From assembly GCF_024363255.1 (NCBI RefSeq), contig NZ_AP026070.1:2294001-2358000 (forward strand): a stretch of DNA of 64,000 nucleotides. The letters run 5' to 3'. Of the stretch, positions 10,455-19,853 are shown piece by piece. The notes below the pieces were generated by a model that was given only the letters and a program-made list of their open reading frames with translations, was not told the DNA's origin and searched no databases. Numbering within the stretch: position 1 is the first letter of the stretch; each line of letters starts with the position of its first letter. The translations under genes were made by a program, and so were the position numbers. Source of the stretch: Shewanella sp. NFH-SH190041. Its GTDB lineage: Bacteria > Pseudomonadota > Gammaproteobacteria > Enterobacterales > Shewanellaceae.

Positions 10455-10535
10455 AATGCTACTTCCCAATAGTTGTCTTAAGGTTTGGGTCTCCACACCC
10501 CCGGCCACATGGCCGCCCTGCGACATTCCTTGACA

Positions 10536-10559
10536 GATCACCGGCCGAAACCGGCGATC
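10536..10559. other. stem-loop between guaD and ghxQ
   Basis: GATCACCGG and CCGGCGATC pair around CCGAAA with one internal mismatch-like position. No U-run follows on the minus strand, so this looks like an mRNA-stabilising or attenuating structure inside a leftward operon rather than a full terminator. Confidence 0.4.
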
Positions 10560-10631
10560 CTCCCAACCACCTTTTACATTGTTGTCTTACTTCACTCTCG
10601 TGCTCAGTTATGCCCGTACCGGTTAACCAGA

Positions 10632-11948
10632 TTAGTTACGGGTATAGACTAAACGACCGTCCACATAAGTACGGTAAATACTGCGATCATCCCCCAGGGT
10701 GATCAGTACAAACAGCTCATCGGCTAAATCCTTGGAATTATCGAATCTCAGCTGCTGCAGTGCAGTGGCACAGGGGTCTACCACTACAAAGTCGGCTTCT
10801 TTGCCCACCTCAAAGTTACCTACCAGATGATCCAGCGACAGCGACTTAGCACCACCCAATGTGGCATGGTAGAAAGCTTCAAATGCGGACAATTTGTAAT
10901 TCTGTAGCTGCATCACTTTGTAGGCTTCATTCAAAGTCTGCAGAATATTGAAGGTGGTGCCGGCACCAATATCAGTTCCCACCCCGACCTTGACCTTGCG
11001 TTTCCAGGCTTCCTGTAGCTTGAATAAGCCACTGCCAAGATACAGGTTCGATGTTGGACAGAAAGCAACCGCAGAGTCAGTCTTATACAAACAATCCCAC
11101 TCGCTGTCTTCCAGATGAATACTGTGGGCAAACACACTCTTGCAGCCTGTCAGGCCATAATGGTGATACACATCCAGATAGCTGGCACGATCTGGATACA
11201 ACTCTTTTACCCACTGGATTTCATTTTTGTTTTCACACAGGTGGGTATGTACATAAGTATCTGGATATTCCTCTTTCAGTTTGCCGGCCAGCGCTAATTG
11301 CTCTGGGCTAGACGTCGGGGCAAACCGTGGCGTAATGGCATACATCAAGCGGCCACGGCCATGCCACTTTTCAATCAGTGCTTTGGTTTGCTCATAACTA
11401 GACTCTGGGGTATCCACCAGATAATCCGGCGCATTGCGATCCATCATCACCTTACCGGCGATCAGGCGCATATGGTAACCTTCCGCGACTTCAAATAAAG
11501 AGTCGACCGATTCTGGGTGCACAGTGCCAAACACCAGCGCAGTAGTGGTGCCATTGCGTAATAACTGGTTAACGAAGAACTTAGACATCTCCTTGGAGTA
11601 GTCTTTGTCTGAGTAGCGGGCTTCTGTCGGGAACACATAATTATCCAGCCACTCCAGCAGCTGCTCACCATAAGCGCCAACCATTTCAGATTGTGGATAG
11701 TGCACATGGGTGTCGATAAAACCTGGCATCACGATTTTTCCCGGATAACTGCGAATTCGTACCCCGGGTGGCACTTTATCCTTGCCTTCTTCCCATTTAC
11801 CGACCCATTCGATTTTGCCATCAATGATTAACATCAGGCCATCGTCAATGTAGCGCATGTTCTTTTCAATGTCTTCCGGACGGTCCACAACACATTTCAC
11901 GTCCATGATTGAGGCGCGGATCGCCTTGATTGACTCTAATTGTCCCAT
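10632..11948 (-). CDS. guaD: guanine deaminase
   Basis: Hydrolyses guanine to xanthine and ammonia in the cytoplasm. The 438-residue protein is an amidohydrolase with the expected zinc ligands in order: HxH in GFIDTHVHYPQ (about 79-89), His in THTHLCENK-type motif YVHTHLCE, His in VFAHSIHLED, and Asp in GVGTDIGAG. The length equals E. coli GuaD (439). ATG start at 11948. It sits between an NCS2 xanthine/urate-type permease and the GhxQ-type permease, so import, deamination and possible further oxidation of purines are grouped. Confidence 0.94.
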   Translation of the reverse strand: MGQLESIKAIRASIMDVKCVVDRPEDIEKNMRYIDDGLMLIIDGKIEWVGKWEEGKDKVPPGVRIRSYPGKIVMPGFIDTHVHYPQSEMVGAYGEQLLEWLDNYVFPTEARYSDKDYSKEMSKFFVNQLLRNGTTTALVFGTVHPESVDSLFEVAEGYHMRLIAGKVMMDRNAPDYLVDTPESSYEQTKALIEKWHGRGRLMYAITPRFAPTSSPEQLALAGKLKEEYPDTYVHTHLCENKNEIQWVKELYPDRASYLDVYHHYGLTGCKSVFAHSIHLEDSEWDCLYKTDSAVAFCPTSNLYLGSGLFKLQEAWKRKVKVGVGTDIGAGTTFNILQTLNEAYKVMQLQNYKLSAFEAFYHATLGGAKSLSLDHLVGNFEVGKEADFVVVDPCATALQQLRFDNSKDLADELFVLITLGDDRSIYRTYVDGRLVYTRN

Positions 11949-12072
11949 CTCAAATCCTCGTTGATGTACAGCTTGAACTCATCACCAGGGTGCGTTGAAC
12001 TTTCCTTAGCTGATGTCGCCCGACAGGCTCAGGAACATCCATCTTTCCTTGGCTCGCTTTCCAGAAAAACTG

Positions 12073-13491
12073 TTAAATCATTCCCTTACGTCCAGTGAGC
12101 GACCGCTGACGCTCTTTTTCCAACTCCATTGCACACAGGTCACACTCTTTTACCTGCTGCTCCAATGCGGCCCGTTTTTCCATGGCGCATTCCGCCTCAT
12201 CCTCACGGTCCACCGGCAATACCAAGTTCAGTATTAAGGCCACCAGCGAGCCGGTAGTAATGCCGGAGCCAAGGATCACGTGCATAGGCTCTGGCAAATA
12301 GGTCAAAATCTCAGGGCGCACAGTCACCGCCAGTCCAGAGGCAATCCCCACTGCAATCACCAGCATATTGCGCTTGGTAAAATGGATGCGGGATAAGATG
12401 CCTACCCCAGAGGAGATGATCATGGCAAACATCACCAGCCCCGCCCCACCGAGTACTGGCGATGGGATGGTCACCACAATGCCACCAAGCTTGGGGAACA
12501 TACCGGCAAACAACATAATAGCGCCGGTTAACGCCACCACATGTCGGCTAGCCACACCAGTGATGGAAACAATGCCGACATTCTGACTGAAAGAGGAAAA
12601 TGGCGTAGAGCCAAATACGGAGGAAATTGCACTGCCGACCCCATCACATAAAATGCCACGGGACAGCTTCTTACCGGTCAGTTTGGTATGGGTTGCATCG
12701 CTTAAGGCCAGAAAGTCCCCGGTCGATTCCATAATGGTCACCAGATAGGCAATGGACATGCCGATAATGCCGCTGACCGTAAAACTCAGCCCAAACGGCA
12801 ACAGTTCTGGTAGGGCAAACAGCGGTGCATTAGTTACTGGGCTGAAATCGACCATACCCAGCATCATGGCCACCATATAGCCAACAAACATACCAATCAC
12901 GATGGCAGCAGCAGAGATAATGCCCTTCCCCAGCATGGAGAGGATAATCACCACCCCCAGCACCAATGAACCGAGCAGTAAATTATCCAGCTGACCGTAT
13001 TGCTCCTGGCCCACGAACCCACCCGCAAACCAGTCCACGCCCACGGGCAATATGGTCATCCCGATCAGCACCACAACAGTGCCGGATACCACTGGGGGAA
13101 ACAATTTGCGAATTTGCGGCATAAACCGACTGCCGATAATCATCACCAAAGAGCCCACCAGCGCCGAGCCGAAAATACCTGAAACGCCAGAATCCATCCC
13201 GATTGAAATTGCAATGGCCACAAAGGTAAAACTGGTCCCCATCACCACAGGTAAACGGATCCCGATAGGGCCAATGCCCTTACACTGCATCATGGTGACC
13301 AGACCCGATACAATCAAAGCCGCATTGACCAGCACAATCATATCTTCCGTCGGCAGCCCAAGCGCACTACCGACCACCAAAGGTACCGCGATGATGGCGC
13401 CCATTGCCGCCAACATATGCTGTAGCGCTAACAGGATCCAGGCACCGACTGGTGGTTTATCTTCAACGTTATAAAGCAGCTTCATATTCAC
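12073..13491 (-). CDS. NCS2/NAT family xanthine/uric acid-type permease
   Basis: A proton symporter for an oxidised purine (xanthine or urate) of the nucleobase-ascorbate transporter family. Visible family marks are the QH pair in TM1 (ALQHMLAA), the MESTGDFLAL helix with the conserved substrate-binding acidic residue, and the NAT signature STPFSSFSQNVGIVSITG. There are about 12-14 membrane spans. The first 15 residues (VEDKPP) recall XanQ/XanP, while the signature is also close to UacT, so the substrate cannot be assigned from sequence. The C-terminal tail carries a CDLC pair in a basic, acidic-rich stretch not typical of the family. A second ATG two codons in is an alternative start. Confidence 0.85.
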   Translation of the reverse strand: MNMKLLYNVEDKPPVGAWILLALQHMLAAMGAIIAVPLVVGSALGLPTEDMIVLVNAALIVSGLVTMMQCKGIGPIGIRLPVVMGTSFTFVAIAISIGMDSGVSGIFGSALVGSLVMIIGSRFMPQIRKLFPPVVSGTVVVLIGMTILPVGVDWFAGGFVGQEQYGQLDNLLLGSLVLGVVIILSMLGKGIISAAAIVIGMFVGYMVAMMLGMVDFSPVTNAPLFALPELLPFGLSFTVSGIIGMSIAYLVTIMESTGDFLALSDATHTKLTGKKLSRGILCDGVGSAISSVFGSTPFSSFSQNVGIVSITGVASRHVVALTGAIMLFAGMFPKLGGIVVTIPSPVLGGAGLVMFAMIISSGVGILSRIHFTKRNMLVIAVGIASGLAVTVRPEILTYLPEPMHVILGSGITTGSLVALILNLVLPVDREDEAECAMEKRAALEQQVKECDLCAMELEKERQRSLTGRKGMI

Positions 13492-13581
13492 TCACCTCGT
13501 TCCAAGGTACGCAATCGATTAATTAGTTAATTGCTCATCACCGGTACTTCAGTTAACGCGAATATCGCCCTCTTAGTTAGG

Positions 13582-13609
13582 CCGGCAGCCCTGCCCATCG
13601 GGCTGCCGG
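13582..13609. other. strong GC-rich stem-loop between xdhD and the permease gene
   Basis: CCGGCAGCCC and GGGCTGCCGG form a perfect 10-bp stem with an 8-nt loop. No U-run follows in the direction of transcription, so partial termination or 3' protection of the ygfM-xdhD message is more likely than complete termination. Confidence 0.55.
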
Positions 13610-13646
13610 GAGTGTGTTACCCAAAAGTTGAGTTGTGCATCTACCC

Positions 13647-16532
13647 TTACAGCAACTTCAGCCCTGCCAAGACTTTTTCAGGGGTAAAGTGCCAATCACG
13701 GATCCACACGCCGCAAGCATCATGGATCGCTGAGGCAATCGCAGGAGCGGCACCATTTACGCCAATTTCAGAGATAGACTTGGCACCATAAGGGCCGACA
13801 GGATCATCACTGGGCACTAACACCGCGCGGAAGTCCTTTGGAATATCCCCGATCATGGGCGCGCCATAGGTCTTTAGATCCCGCGTGAGTGGAATGCCCT
13901 GCTCATCGTAAATCAGCTCTTCATACAGGCTGTGACCAATGGCCCGCATGCTGGCGCCGTAAATCTGTCCCAGCGCCAAATCAGGGTTCACCGGTGTGCC
14001 GCAATCCAACAGGGCATAGAACTTATCCAAGCGGATTTCACCGCTGCGGACATTCACTGCCACTTCAGCGAAGTTAGCACCATATGGGAAGGCAAATTCA
14101 GGGGTAGTGAAGCAGCCAGATGCCAGCAGTTGCCCCCAACCAGTGCCACTTTCCGCTTTATGGGCGATATCAAAGAAGCTCACTTCACCCACTTTCTGAT
14201 CATGGTGCTGACAGCGCACAATACCGGGGGCGACTAACTCAACCTTATACACTTCTACCCCGAGCATCTCAGCGCCACATTTCAGGATCTTCTCCTTCAT
14301 CGCTTCTGCCGCTAGACGCGCCGCATTACCCGAGAAACAGGTGCCAGATGAAGCGTAAGCGCCTTTATCAAATGGGGCATGGTCAGTATCACCAGAGTGA
14401 ATAGTGATATTGTCTAGTGGACAACACAGCACTTCTGCCACCAGCTTGTTCACCACAGTATCTAATCCCGTGCCGATATCCGCGCCGCCGGAGTGAACAA
14501 TAAAGGTGCCATCTGAGGCCATCTTGATGGCGCAGTTAGCTTGGTCAATATCCGGAATACCCGATTTTTGCTGGATAATGGCAACACCACGACCAATGCG
14601 CCAATCACCGTCACTTTCTTTCGGGCTATCCCAATTAATCATCTCCCACCCTTGTTTCAGGATGGGCTCCAACGCGCAACTGTGCACTTTCGGCGCCGCG
14701 GCGGGCATCTTCCCTTCCCCGATAGCCGCCAGAATTTTGAGATCTTGCCCTTCTACAACACGGTTCTTTTCCACCATATCCAGATGGTCAATGCCAAGCT
14801 CTGCCGCCATCTCAGCCATCGCCATGGTCAAAGCGAAGTTACCTTTTGGCGCGCCATAACCTTGGTAGGCACCGGTAGGACAAATGTTGGAGTAATACGT
14901 GGTGACCAGAAAATCGACGTTATCACAGGGATACAGAGGTAAGGACAAGGCAGGGCCATTACAAGGCACTGTCAGGGCATGGTTACCGTATGGGCCGGTA
15001 TTGGCACGGAAATCCATATCGATAGCGGTTAACGTACCGTCCTTTTTCGCCCCCAGTTTTACCCGCACTTTCGCCACATGGCGGCTGGAGTTACTGATAA
15101 ACTCCTCTTCCCGGGTATGGTGGAAATACACCGGCCGGCCGGTGGTCCAGGTTGCCCAGGCACACACATCTTCCAGCAAAATATCCTGTTTAGAGCCATA
15201 GCCACCGCCGACCCGCTCTTTGACGATATGTACCTTGTTTTGTTTAATGCCAAGGATCTTGGCCACTTGCCGACGCACGTGCCAAGGCACTTGGGTGGAG
15301 TCGTGCATCACCAGACGATCACCATCCATATAGCTGTAACAGATATGGGTCTCTACCGGCAGTTGCTGCACCTGTTTCGATTCATAGGTCCGCTCGATAA
15401 TATGATCGGCCTCAGCAAAGCCTTTATCCAAATCACCAATATGCCCCCGGACACTGGCGGCAATATTTTTGCGTGGAAAACAGCCAATAGGGAAGTTCAC
15501 AATCAGCTTGCCTTCCCGAGGATCAGCATGTTCATTCTGCTCAGCTAAATCGGCTGGCGCACCCACGCCATATTCAATCGGCTCGTTATGGATAATTGGT
15601 GCATCGGCCGCCATGGCATCATCAATGCTCATCACCGGCTTAAGTACTTGGTATTCCACCTCAATCAGTTTTAATGCCGCTTCAGCGATTTCAACGCTTT
15701 CGGCCACCACAGCAGCCACACGGTCGCCCACATGACGCAATTTCTGCCCAAACATGCGTCTGTCTAACGGTGATGGCTCAGGTGCACTTTGCCCACCTGG
15801 GGTATAAGGAATGTCCGGGCAATTTTTATGGGTGATCACCGACACCACGCCAGGTAATGCTTCAGCCTGGCTAACATCTAAATGGGTAATAAAGGCATGG
15901 GGATGAGGGCTGCGCAGCATTTTAATCACGCAAGCATCCGCTGCAATGCGGTCTTCCACATAACACGGGCGAGCCTTAATCATCTTAAAGGCATCAATCT
16001 TAGGACTGTTTTTACCCACGACTTTCAGATCATCACGGAACTCAGGGGCAAAGGCCTGTTGATACGCCGGCTCATTGAGACGCCTTGCGGCCAATGCCAC
16101 CACATCATAAAACTGCTGATAACCGGCATCACGGCTGAAAATACCGCTTAGCGCATCTTCAATCTGTGCCTGAGAAGGACTTGGATGCCGCTCAAGTAAA
16201 TTGGTAATCACCAGTGCCATTGCCGGGTCATTGTAACCAGACTGCACCACACCAACATCCACCATGGCCTGCTGCACCAGACTTAATTCATTCCATTTGC
16301 CCAAAGACTCTGCCGTCGCCACATTACAACCTTCCAATTGCGCGGCGATCAGTAAAGAGGCGTTATGCAGCACCCCATCAAGCAAGATGGCATCAGAGCC
16401 GGCAAAACCAAAACCATCATCACTGTTCCGCACAGAGCGCAATCCCAATTGCTTTAACAGTGACTGCACATTGGCACCAGCTGCACATTCCAGTGATTTC
16501 GGTTGACCATTCAAGTTAAATTTCACCAACAT
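13647..16532 (-). CDS. xdhD: molybdenum hydroxylase, XdhD type
   Basis: Matches E. coli XdhD (YgfP) almost end to end (961 residues from ATG 16532 versus 956), a xanthine-oxidase-family molybdoenzyme of uncertain substrate implicated in purine salvage. The molybdopterin-binding core is intact (GVVSVITHKNCPD, QVPWHVRRQVAKILG, ERVGGGYGSKQ, GAYQGYGAPKGN, and YGAKSISEIGVNGAAPA with the active-site Glu region). The first 150 residues are a ferredoxin/[2Fe-2S]-like fold in which every cluster cysteine is replaced: residues 35-48 read RNSDDGFGFAGSDA, 96-104 VQSGYNDPA, 129-138 SGIFSRDAGY. The ATG at 16532 has GGGAG upstream and starts 5 bp after ygfM stops. A 14-residue upstream extension overlaps ygfM and is unlikely. 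Confidence 0.92.
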   Translation of the reverse strand: MLVKFNLNGQPKSLECAAGANVQSLLKQLGLRSVRNSDDGFGFAGSDAILLDGVLHNASLLIAAQLEGCNVATAESLGKWNELSLVQQAMVDVGVVQSGYNDPAMALVITNLLERHPSPSQAQIEDALSGIFSRDAGYQQFYDVVALAARRLNEPAYQQAFAPEFRDDLKVVGKNSPKIDAFKMIKARPCYVEDRIAADACVIKMLRSPHPHAFITHLDVSQAEALPGVVSVITHKNCPDIPYTPGGQSAPEPSPLDRRMFGQKLRHVGDRVAAVVAESVEIAEAALKLIEVEYQVLKPVMSIDDAMAADAPIIHNEPIEYGVGAPADLAEQNEHADPREGKLIVNFPIGCFPRKNIAASVRGHIGDLDKGFAEADHIIERTYESKQVQQLPVETHICYSYMDGDRLVMHDSTQVPWHVRRQVAKILGIKQNKVHIVKERVGGGYGSKQDILLEDVCAWATWTTGRPVYFHHTREEEFISNSSRHVAKVRVKLGAKKDGTLTAIDMDFRANTGPYGNHALTVPCNGPALSLPLYPCDNVDFLVTTYYSNICPTGAYQGYGAPKGNFALTMAMAEMAAELGIDHLDMVEKNRVVEGQDLKILAAIGEGKMPAAAPKVHSCALEPILKQGWEMINWDSPKESDGDWRIGRGVAIIQQKSGIPDIDQANCAIKMASDGTFIVHSGGADIGTGLDTVVNKLVAEVLCCPLDNITIHSGDTDHAPFDKGAYASSGTCFSGNAARLAAEAMKEKILKCGAEMLGVEVYKVELVAPGIVRCQHHDQKVGEVSFFDIAHKAESGTGWGQLLASGCFTTPEFAFPYGANFAEVAVNVRSGEIRLDKFYALLDCGTPVNPDLALGQIYGASMRAIGHSLYEELIYDEQGIPLTRDLKTYGAPMIGDIPKDFRAVLVPSDDPVGPYGAKSISEIGVNGAAPAIASAIHDACGVWIRDWHFTPEKVLAGLKLL

Positions 16533-16537
16533 AACTT

Positions 16538-17338
16538 TTATTCTCCCTGTGTGCTCTGTGCCAATTGCTGACATTCAACCAATAAATCCGCCATCACCAC
16601 GCCGGCGATATAGCGCTTATATTCAATGCTGCCGCGGATATCCGCTACAGGAGAAATAGCTTCAGCAACAGCGCGCTCCAGCGCTTCACCTTCTAATGCC
16701 TGCCCCGCGACATCACGCAAACTGACAGGCCGAGCCTGACGTTCACCCAGTTGGTTCATGCCATCAAGCAGCATCTCAACCTTGCCATCAGCACTGAGGG
16801 AAACCGCTGCCGTTATTACCGCAAGTCCACCGGCTGAGCGGCGCACACTGCGGGTATGACAATGTATTGCTCGCTGAGGTAGCACCACTTCTAAGATCAG
16901 CGCGCCTGGGTTATCCAAATAGGCTTCCAGCGAAACCTGCTGGCCATCGGCTAAAATCAGTTCGGCATGCATCGCCAGCAATGCGGGCAGTAACACTGCT
17001 TCATCTTGCTTTGCAGCAATCTCACCGCCTAACGTTGCCTGATGACGAATATGGCGCGAATAAACAAAACCCGCGGCGTCTTTCAAAGCAGCGGGTGTCA
17101 ATTCATGCTCAATTAAGGCCTGCAGTTTGCACATGGCACCAAGGTACAGCGCTTCACCTTCACAACGAATGTCATTACAAGGTAAATCAGACAGGGCAAT
17201 GGCGACGGTTTTATCAGTTCGGGTCGGGGCAGCATTCAGTTTGGATCCACCGTTAAACCAAACGGCGTGGGGACTGTGGGCATGCATCAATTCCAATGCC
17301 TGCTCCGGAGTTTGGGGGCGAAAATAATGCTCTATCAT
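16538..17338 (-). CDS. ygfM: FAD-binding subunit of molybdenum hydroxylase, YgfM type
   Basis: A CO-dehydrogenase/xanthine-dehydrogenase medium-chain (FAD) subunit, 266 residues, colinear with E. coli YgfM (259). Visible: AVWFNGGSKLNAAPTR (FAD pyrophosphate loop, about 25-40), LYLGAMCKLQAL, and RHIRHQATLGGEIAAKQDEAVLLPALLA, the second FAD motif. It is cotranscribed with and translationally coupled to xdhD. No third, iron-sulphur subunit (XdhC or YgfK type) is encoded beside it, so its electron route to and from XdhD is not evident from this locus. Confidence 0.9.
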   Translation of the reverse strand: MIEHYFRPQTPEQALELMHAHSPHAVWFNGGSKLNAAPTRTDKTVAIALSDLPCNDIRCEGEALYLGAMCKLQALIEHELTPAALKDAAGFVYSRHIRHQATLGGEIAAKQDEAVLLPALLAMHAELILADGQQVSLEAYLDNPGALILEVVLPQRAIHCHTRSVRRSAGGLAVITAAVSLSADGKVEMLLDGMNQLGERQARPVSLRDVAGQALEGEALERAVAEAISPVADIRGSIEYKRYIAGVVMADLLVECQQLAQSTQGE

Positions 17339-17783
17339 TGTTATTCCCTTTTATTGATGTCCACTAAATTCAGTTGATCATCACAGCTCGAGTGAATAAC
17401 CCTATTCAGCAATATTTAAGCCAAGGAAAAATAAACGATTAAAAGATGAGCAAAAGTGTGAGTCAGTAGCAATTTTTGTTATCAAGCTAGAAGATTTTAG
17501 TGAACTGAGTCGGAAAATTTTCCGCCGTTTTGACAAACACAATTAAAATCAACAGCTAGAGCAGCTATAAATTATAAATAGCCCTAGTGTCACGCTATCA
17601 ATTTAATATTTTGCTATCAAATTGATATCAAATCAGGAGCTATCAGTCTGATAAAATCTTCGCTGTAAGAACAAAGCATGCATTCATCTTGAATTACTTA
17701 GCCAAACTGCATATATCCAAGATCTGATAACCCAACCAGCACACTAGTGGAAGGCAATAAAATAACATGCCTATGCACTTTGC
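17339..17783. promoter_or_regulatory. upstream region of the purine operon with a 14-bp palindrome
   Basis: No gene is seen. CGGAAAATTTTCCG at 17511-17524 is a perfect palindrome about 175 bp upstream of ygfM. Further on, TCAATTT ... AAATTGA flank TAATATTTTGCTATC near 17600-17625. Either may bind the regulator of the purine cluster, for which no gene is in the window. Confidence 0.45.
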
Positions 17784-18590
17784 TCAGCATGAGTTCATAG
17801 GTGAATGAAAAATAGCTATATTTAACAGCCGCATAGGAATTTGTTTTTCTATTCTTCTGCGATTAAAACGATAAATGAACTCATTGAGGTATTCCTGTAC
17901 ATATTTTTTGGATATTCCGTGGAATGTGCCCTGAATAAATGTTTTCAGGTTGCTAATGGCGATATGTACCCACGGGAGCCACTCATCAACCAATTCTTTC
18001 GGCGTCACTCTGGCTTCGTGATGCTGGGTTTTATCAATGATAGTCAATGCACGTAGCCCATCTGAGCGAACATATTGATTGGGGAGAATATGCGCTTGCA
18101 CAAATTGCTCGACACTTTGGTGGCTGATACGGTTAACAGCCTGCATGGCAATATAGCCGGCTCGTTCACCTTGGGTTTCAACGGCCACAATTATCGGTGT
18201 TTTCCCTGCCGCTCCTCAACCACGTTTACCTTTTTGTTTGCCGCCAACCAAGCAATCATCCAATTCTATGTTGCCAGATAACCAATACAGTCTGTCTCTG
18301 TGCCCCATTGCGATACGCAATTTTTTCAGTATCAACCTTGCCGTTCGCCAGTTAACTTCAATGAGCTTTTTGAGCCGTAATGCTGATATTCCGCCTTTGT
18401 CTGACCCTATAAAATAAATGGCCGTAAACCATTTAGACAGCGGGATATGCGTGCCGTGAAACAGCGTGTCAGATGTCACGGATGTTTGCTTATGGCACTG
18501 ACAGCATTCATAAAGCTCACGGGTATGGATTTGATAGGCTTGACGATGACCACATTTAGGGCAGATAAATCCATCCGGCCATCGCTGCAA
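17784..18590 (-). pseudogene. decayed IS1595-family (ISXO2-like) transposase
   Basis: Two in-frame blocks form one transposase interrupted by a TGA at 18216-18218: an N-terminal part with the zinc ribbon CPKCGH ... CCQCHK and the start of the catalytic domain (IELDDCLVGGKQKGKRG), and a C-terminal part (GAAGKTPIIVAVETQGERAGYIAMQ ... SDGLRALTIID ... EYLNEFIYRFNRRR in part) typical of the IS1595 DDE domain. The expected residue at the stop is Arg (CGA), so a single C-to-T change explains it. The 5' end has no good start codon and is closed by a stop just upstream. I could not identify terminal inverted repeats, so the element borders are open. Confidence 0.85.
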
Positions 18591-18821
18591 ATAATGATTG
18601 AGTAATGTGTGAAGATAGGATTATTTACACATTCACGATAAAAAGGCGATGGCTGAAAATAATAACGCACTGTGATTCCGGTAATCTCTGAAACCGTAAT
18701 CACAGCGCGCTAATTATATTTCTTTATGGGATAGGTGTAATCACGAATACCACAACTGTATGACAATTGAATGAAGAGTTTCATTCTTATCAGGTCCCCA
18801 AATTCCGACCTGTATCACCAC

Positions 18822-19760
18822 TTAGTCGTAAATATCAGCTTCCCCTTCTGGCCGGGTACGCAACACACGTAAGAACCACATGTATTGCTCTGGATAGGCA
18901 AGAATCACCTGCTCAACAGCATGATTGAGCGCTCGAGCTTCATTTTCCTTGCCCTGCATTGCTTCCGGTGCAATCGCTGGCATAACCGTTAAATCAAATT
19001 GACGGCTATGACGGTTATAGCCAATTTTAACCGGCATCACGGCAGCATTGCCTGCCTGCGCCAGACGACCAACCACAGGCAAGGTGGCTTTTACTGTGCC
19101 CAAAAATGGCGCAAAGATGCTCTTATCCCGGCCATGATCTTCATCGGGTAGATAAAAGAAACTGAAATCGTTTTTCAGCTCAGAAAGCAGTGCTCGAATC
19201 CCCGCTTCACGCATATAAACTCTCGCGCCAAGCGAACTACGCATCCGGTTATTAAACCAATTAAATAGACCATTACGGTGAGCTTTTGCCATGGTCACCA
19301 TCGGCAACTCAAGGTTCAACCGTAAACCAGCATACTCAATCCCCCAAACATGGGGCATAATAAAAATCACAGGCTTACCAGCATCACGGGCCTGCTGCAC
19401 ATGTTCATAACCCATTAACTTCACCCGGCGGCGTAAATACTTTCGGCCCTTAAGCATCAGTTCTGCTTGCGCCAGCAGGATCATCACAAAATTTTCCACA
19501 TTTTCACGGATCAGTGATGCTATCTCTGCCTCTGATTTCTCCGGAAAACAGGTTTTCAAGTTCGCTCGTGCGACCGCAATCGGCCGTTTAGCAATATGCA
19601 TCACCAAATGCGCCATCATACGGGCAATGGGATCACGAACAACAGCAGGCATCAACCCGAAAATAACTAACAGGCCAATACCAAGCCAAGATAACCAATA
19701 TTTGGGATGAAGCAGTGAAAGGTGAAAACGGCGATCGAAATGTTTTGCTGCTCTGGACAA
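18822..19760 (-). CDS. lpxM: lipid A acyltransferase LpxM (MsbB) type
   Basis: Adds a secondary fatty acyl chain to the lipid A precursor at the inner membrane. The 312-residue protein has the LpxL/LpxM architecture: an N-terminal hydrophobic anchor (about 20-45), the HX4(D/E) active-site motif as HVWGIE in IIMPHVWGIEYA-like context, and the FYLPDEDHGRDKSIFAPFLGTVKATLPVVGRLA region (in part), in which the PDxDHG pattern is that of LpxM rather than LpxL. It follows ihfA convergently in no sense: both are on the minus strand, separated by a terminator, so it should have its own promoter. Confidence 0.85.
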   Translation of the reverse strand: MSRAAKHFDRRFHLSLLHPKYWLSWLGIGLLVIFGLMPAVVRDPIARMMAHLVMHIAKRPIAVARANLKTCFPEKSEAEIASLIRENVENFVMILLAQAELMLKGRKYLRRRVKLMGYEHVQQARDAGKPVIFIMPHVWGIEYAGLRLNLELPMVTMAKAHRNGLFNWFNNRMRSSLGARVYMREAGIRALLSELKNDFSFFYLPDEDHGRDKSIFAPFLGTVKATLPVVGRLAQAGNAAVMPVKIGYNRHSRQFDLTVMPAIAPEAMQGKENEARALNHAVEQVILAYPEQYMWFLRVLRTRPEGEADIYD

Positions 19761-19812
19761 GATACAACCCCAAACTAAATAAAAGCGCCCAAATGGTAAT
19801 GAATCAAAAACA

Positions 19813-19840
19813 GAAAAGCCACTCTAGGAGTGGCTTTTCT
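19813..19840 (-). terminator. terminator after ihfA
   Basis: GAAAAGCCACTC and GAGTGGCTTTTC form a 12-bp stem with a 3-4 nt loop. On the minus strand it is followed by TGTTTTTG. It lies 13 bp beyond the ihfA stop and ends the pheST-ihfA transcript. Confidence 0.85.
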
Positions 19841-19853
19841 TCATCGGGTCGAA

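Noticed and set aside
10042..10533. 163-codon plus-strand ORF antisense to ghxQ
   Set aside because: Shadow of a well-supported permease gene; composition mirrors the codons of the opposite strand.
13582..13609. GC-rich hairpin as a Rho-independent terminator after xdhD
   Set aside because: No U-run follows on the minus strand, so it is listed only as a stem-loop.
18476..18703. 75-codon minus-strand ORF over the transposase 5' end
   Set aside because: Out of frame with the transposase zinc ribbon and without any family features.
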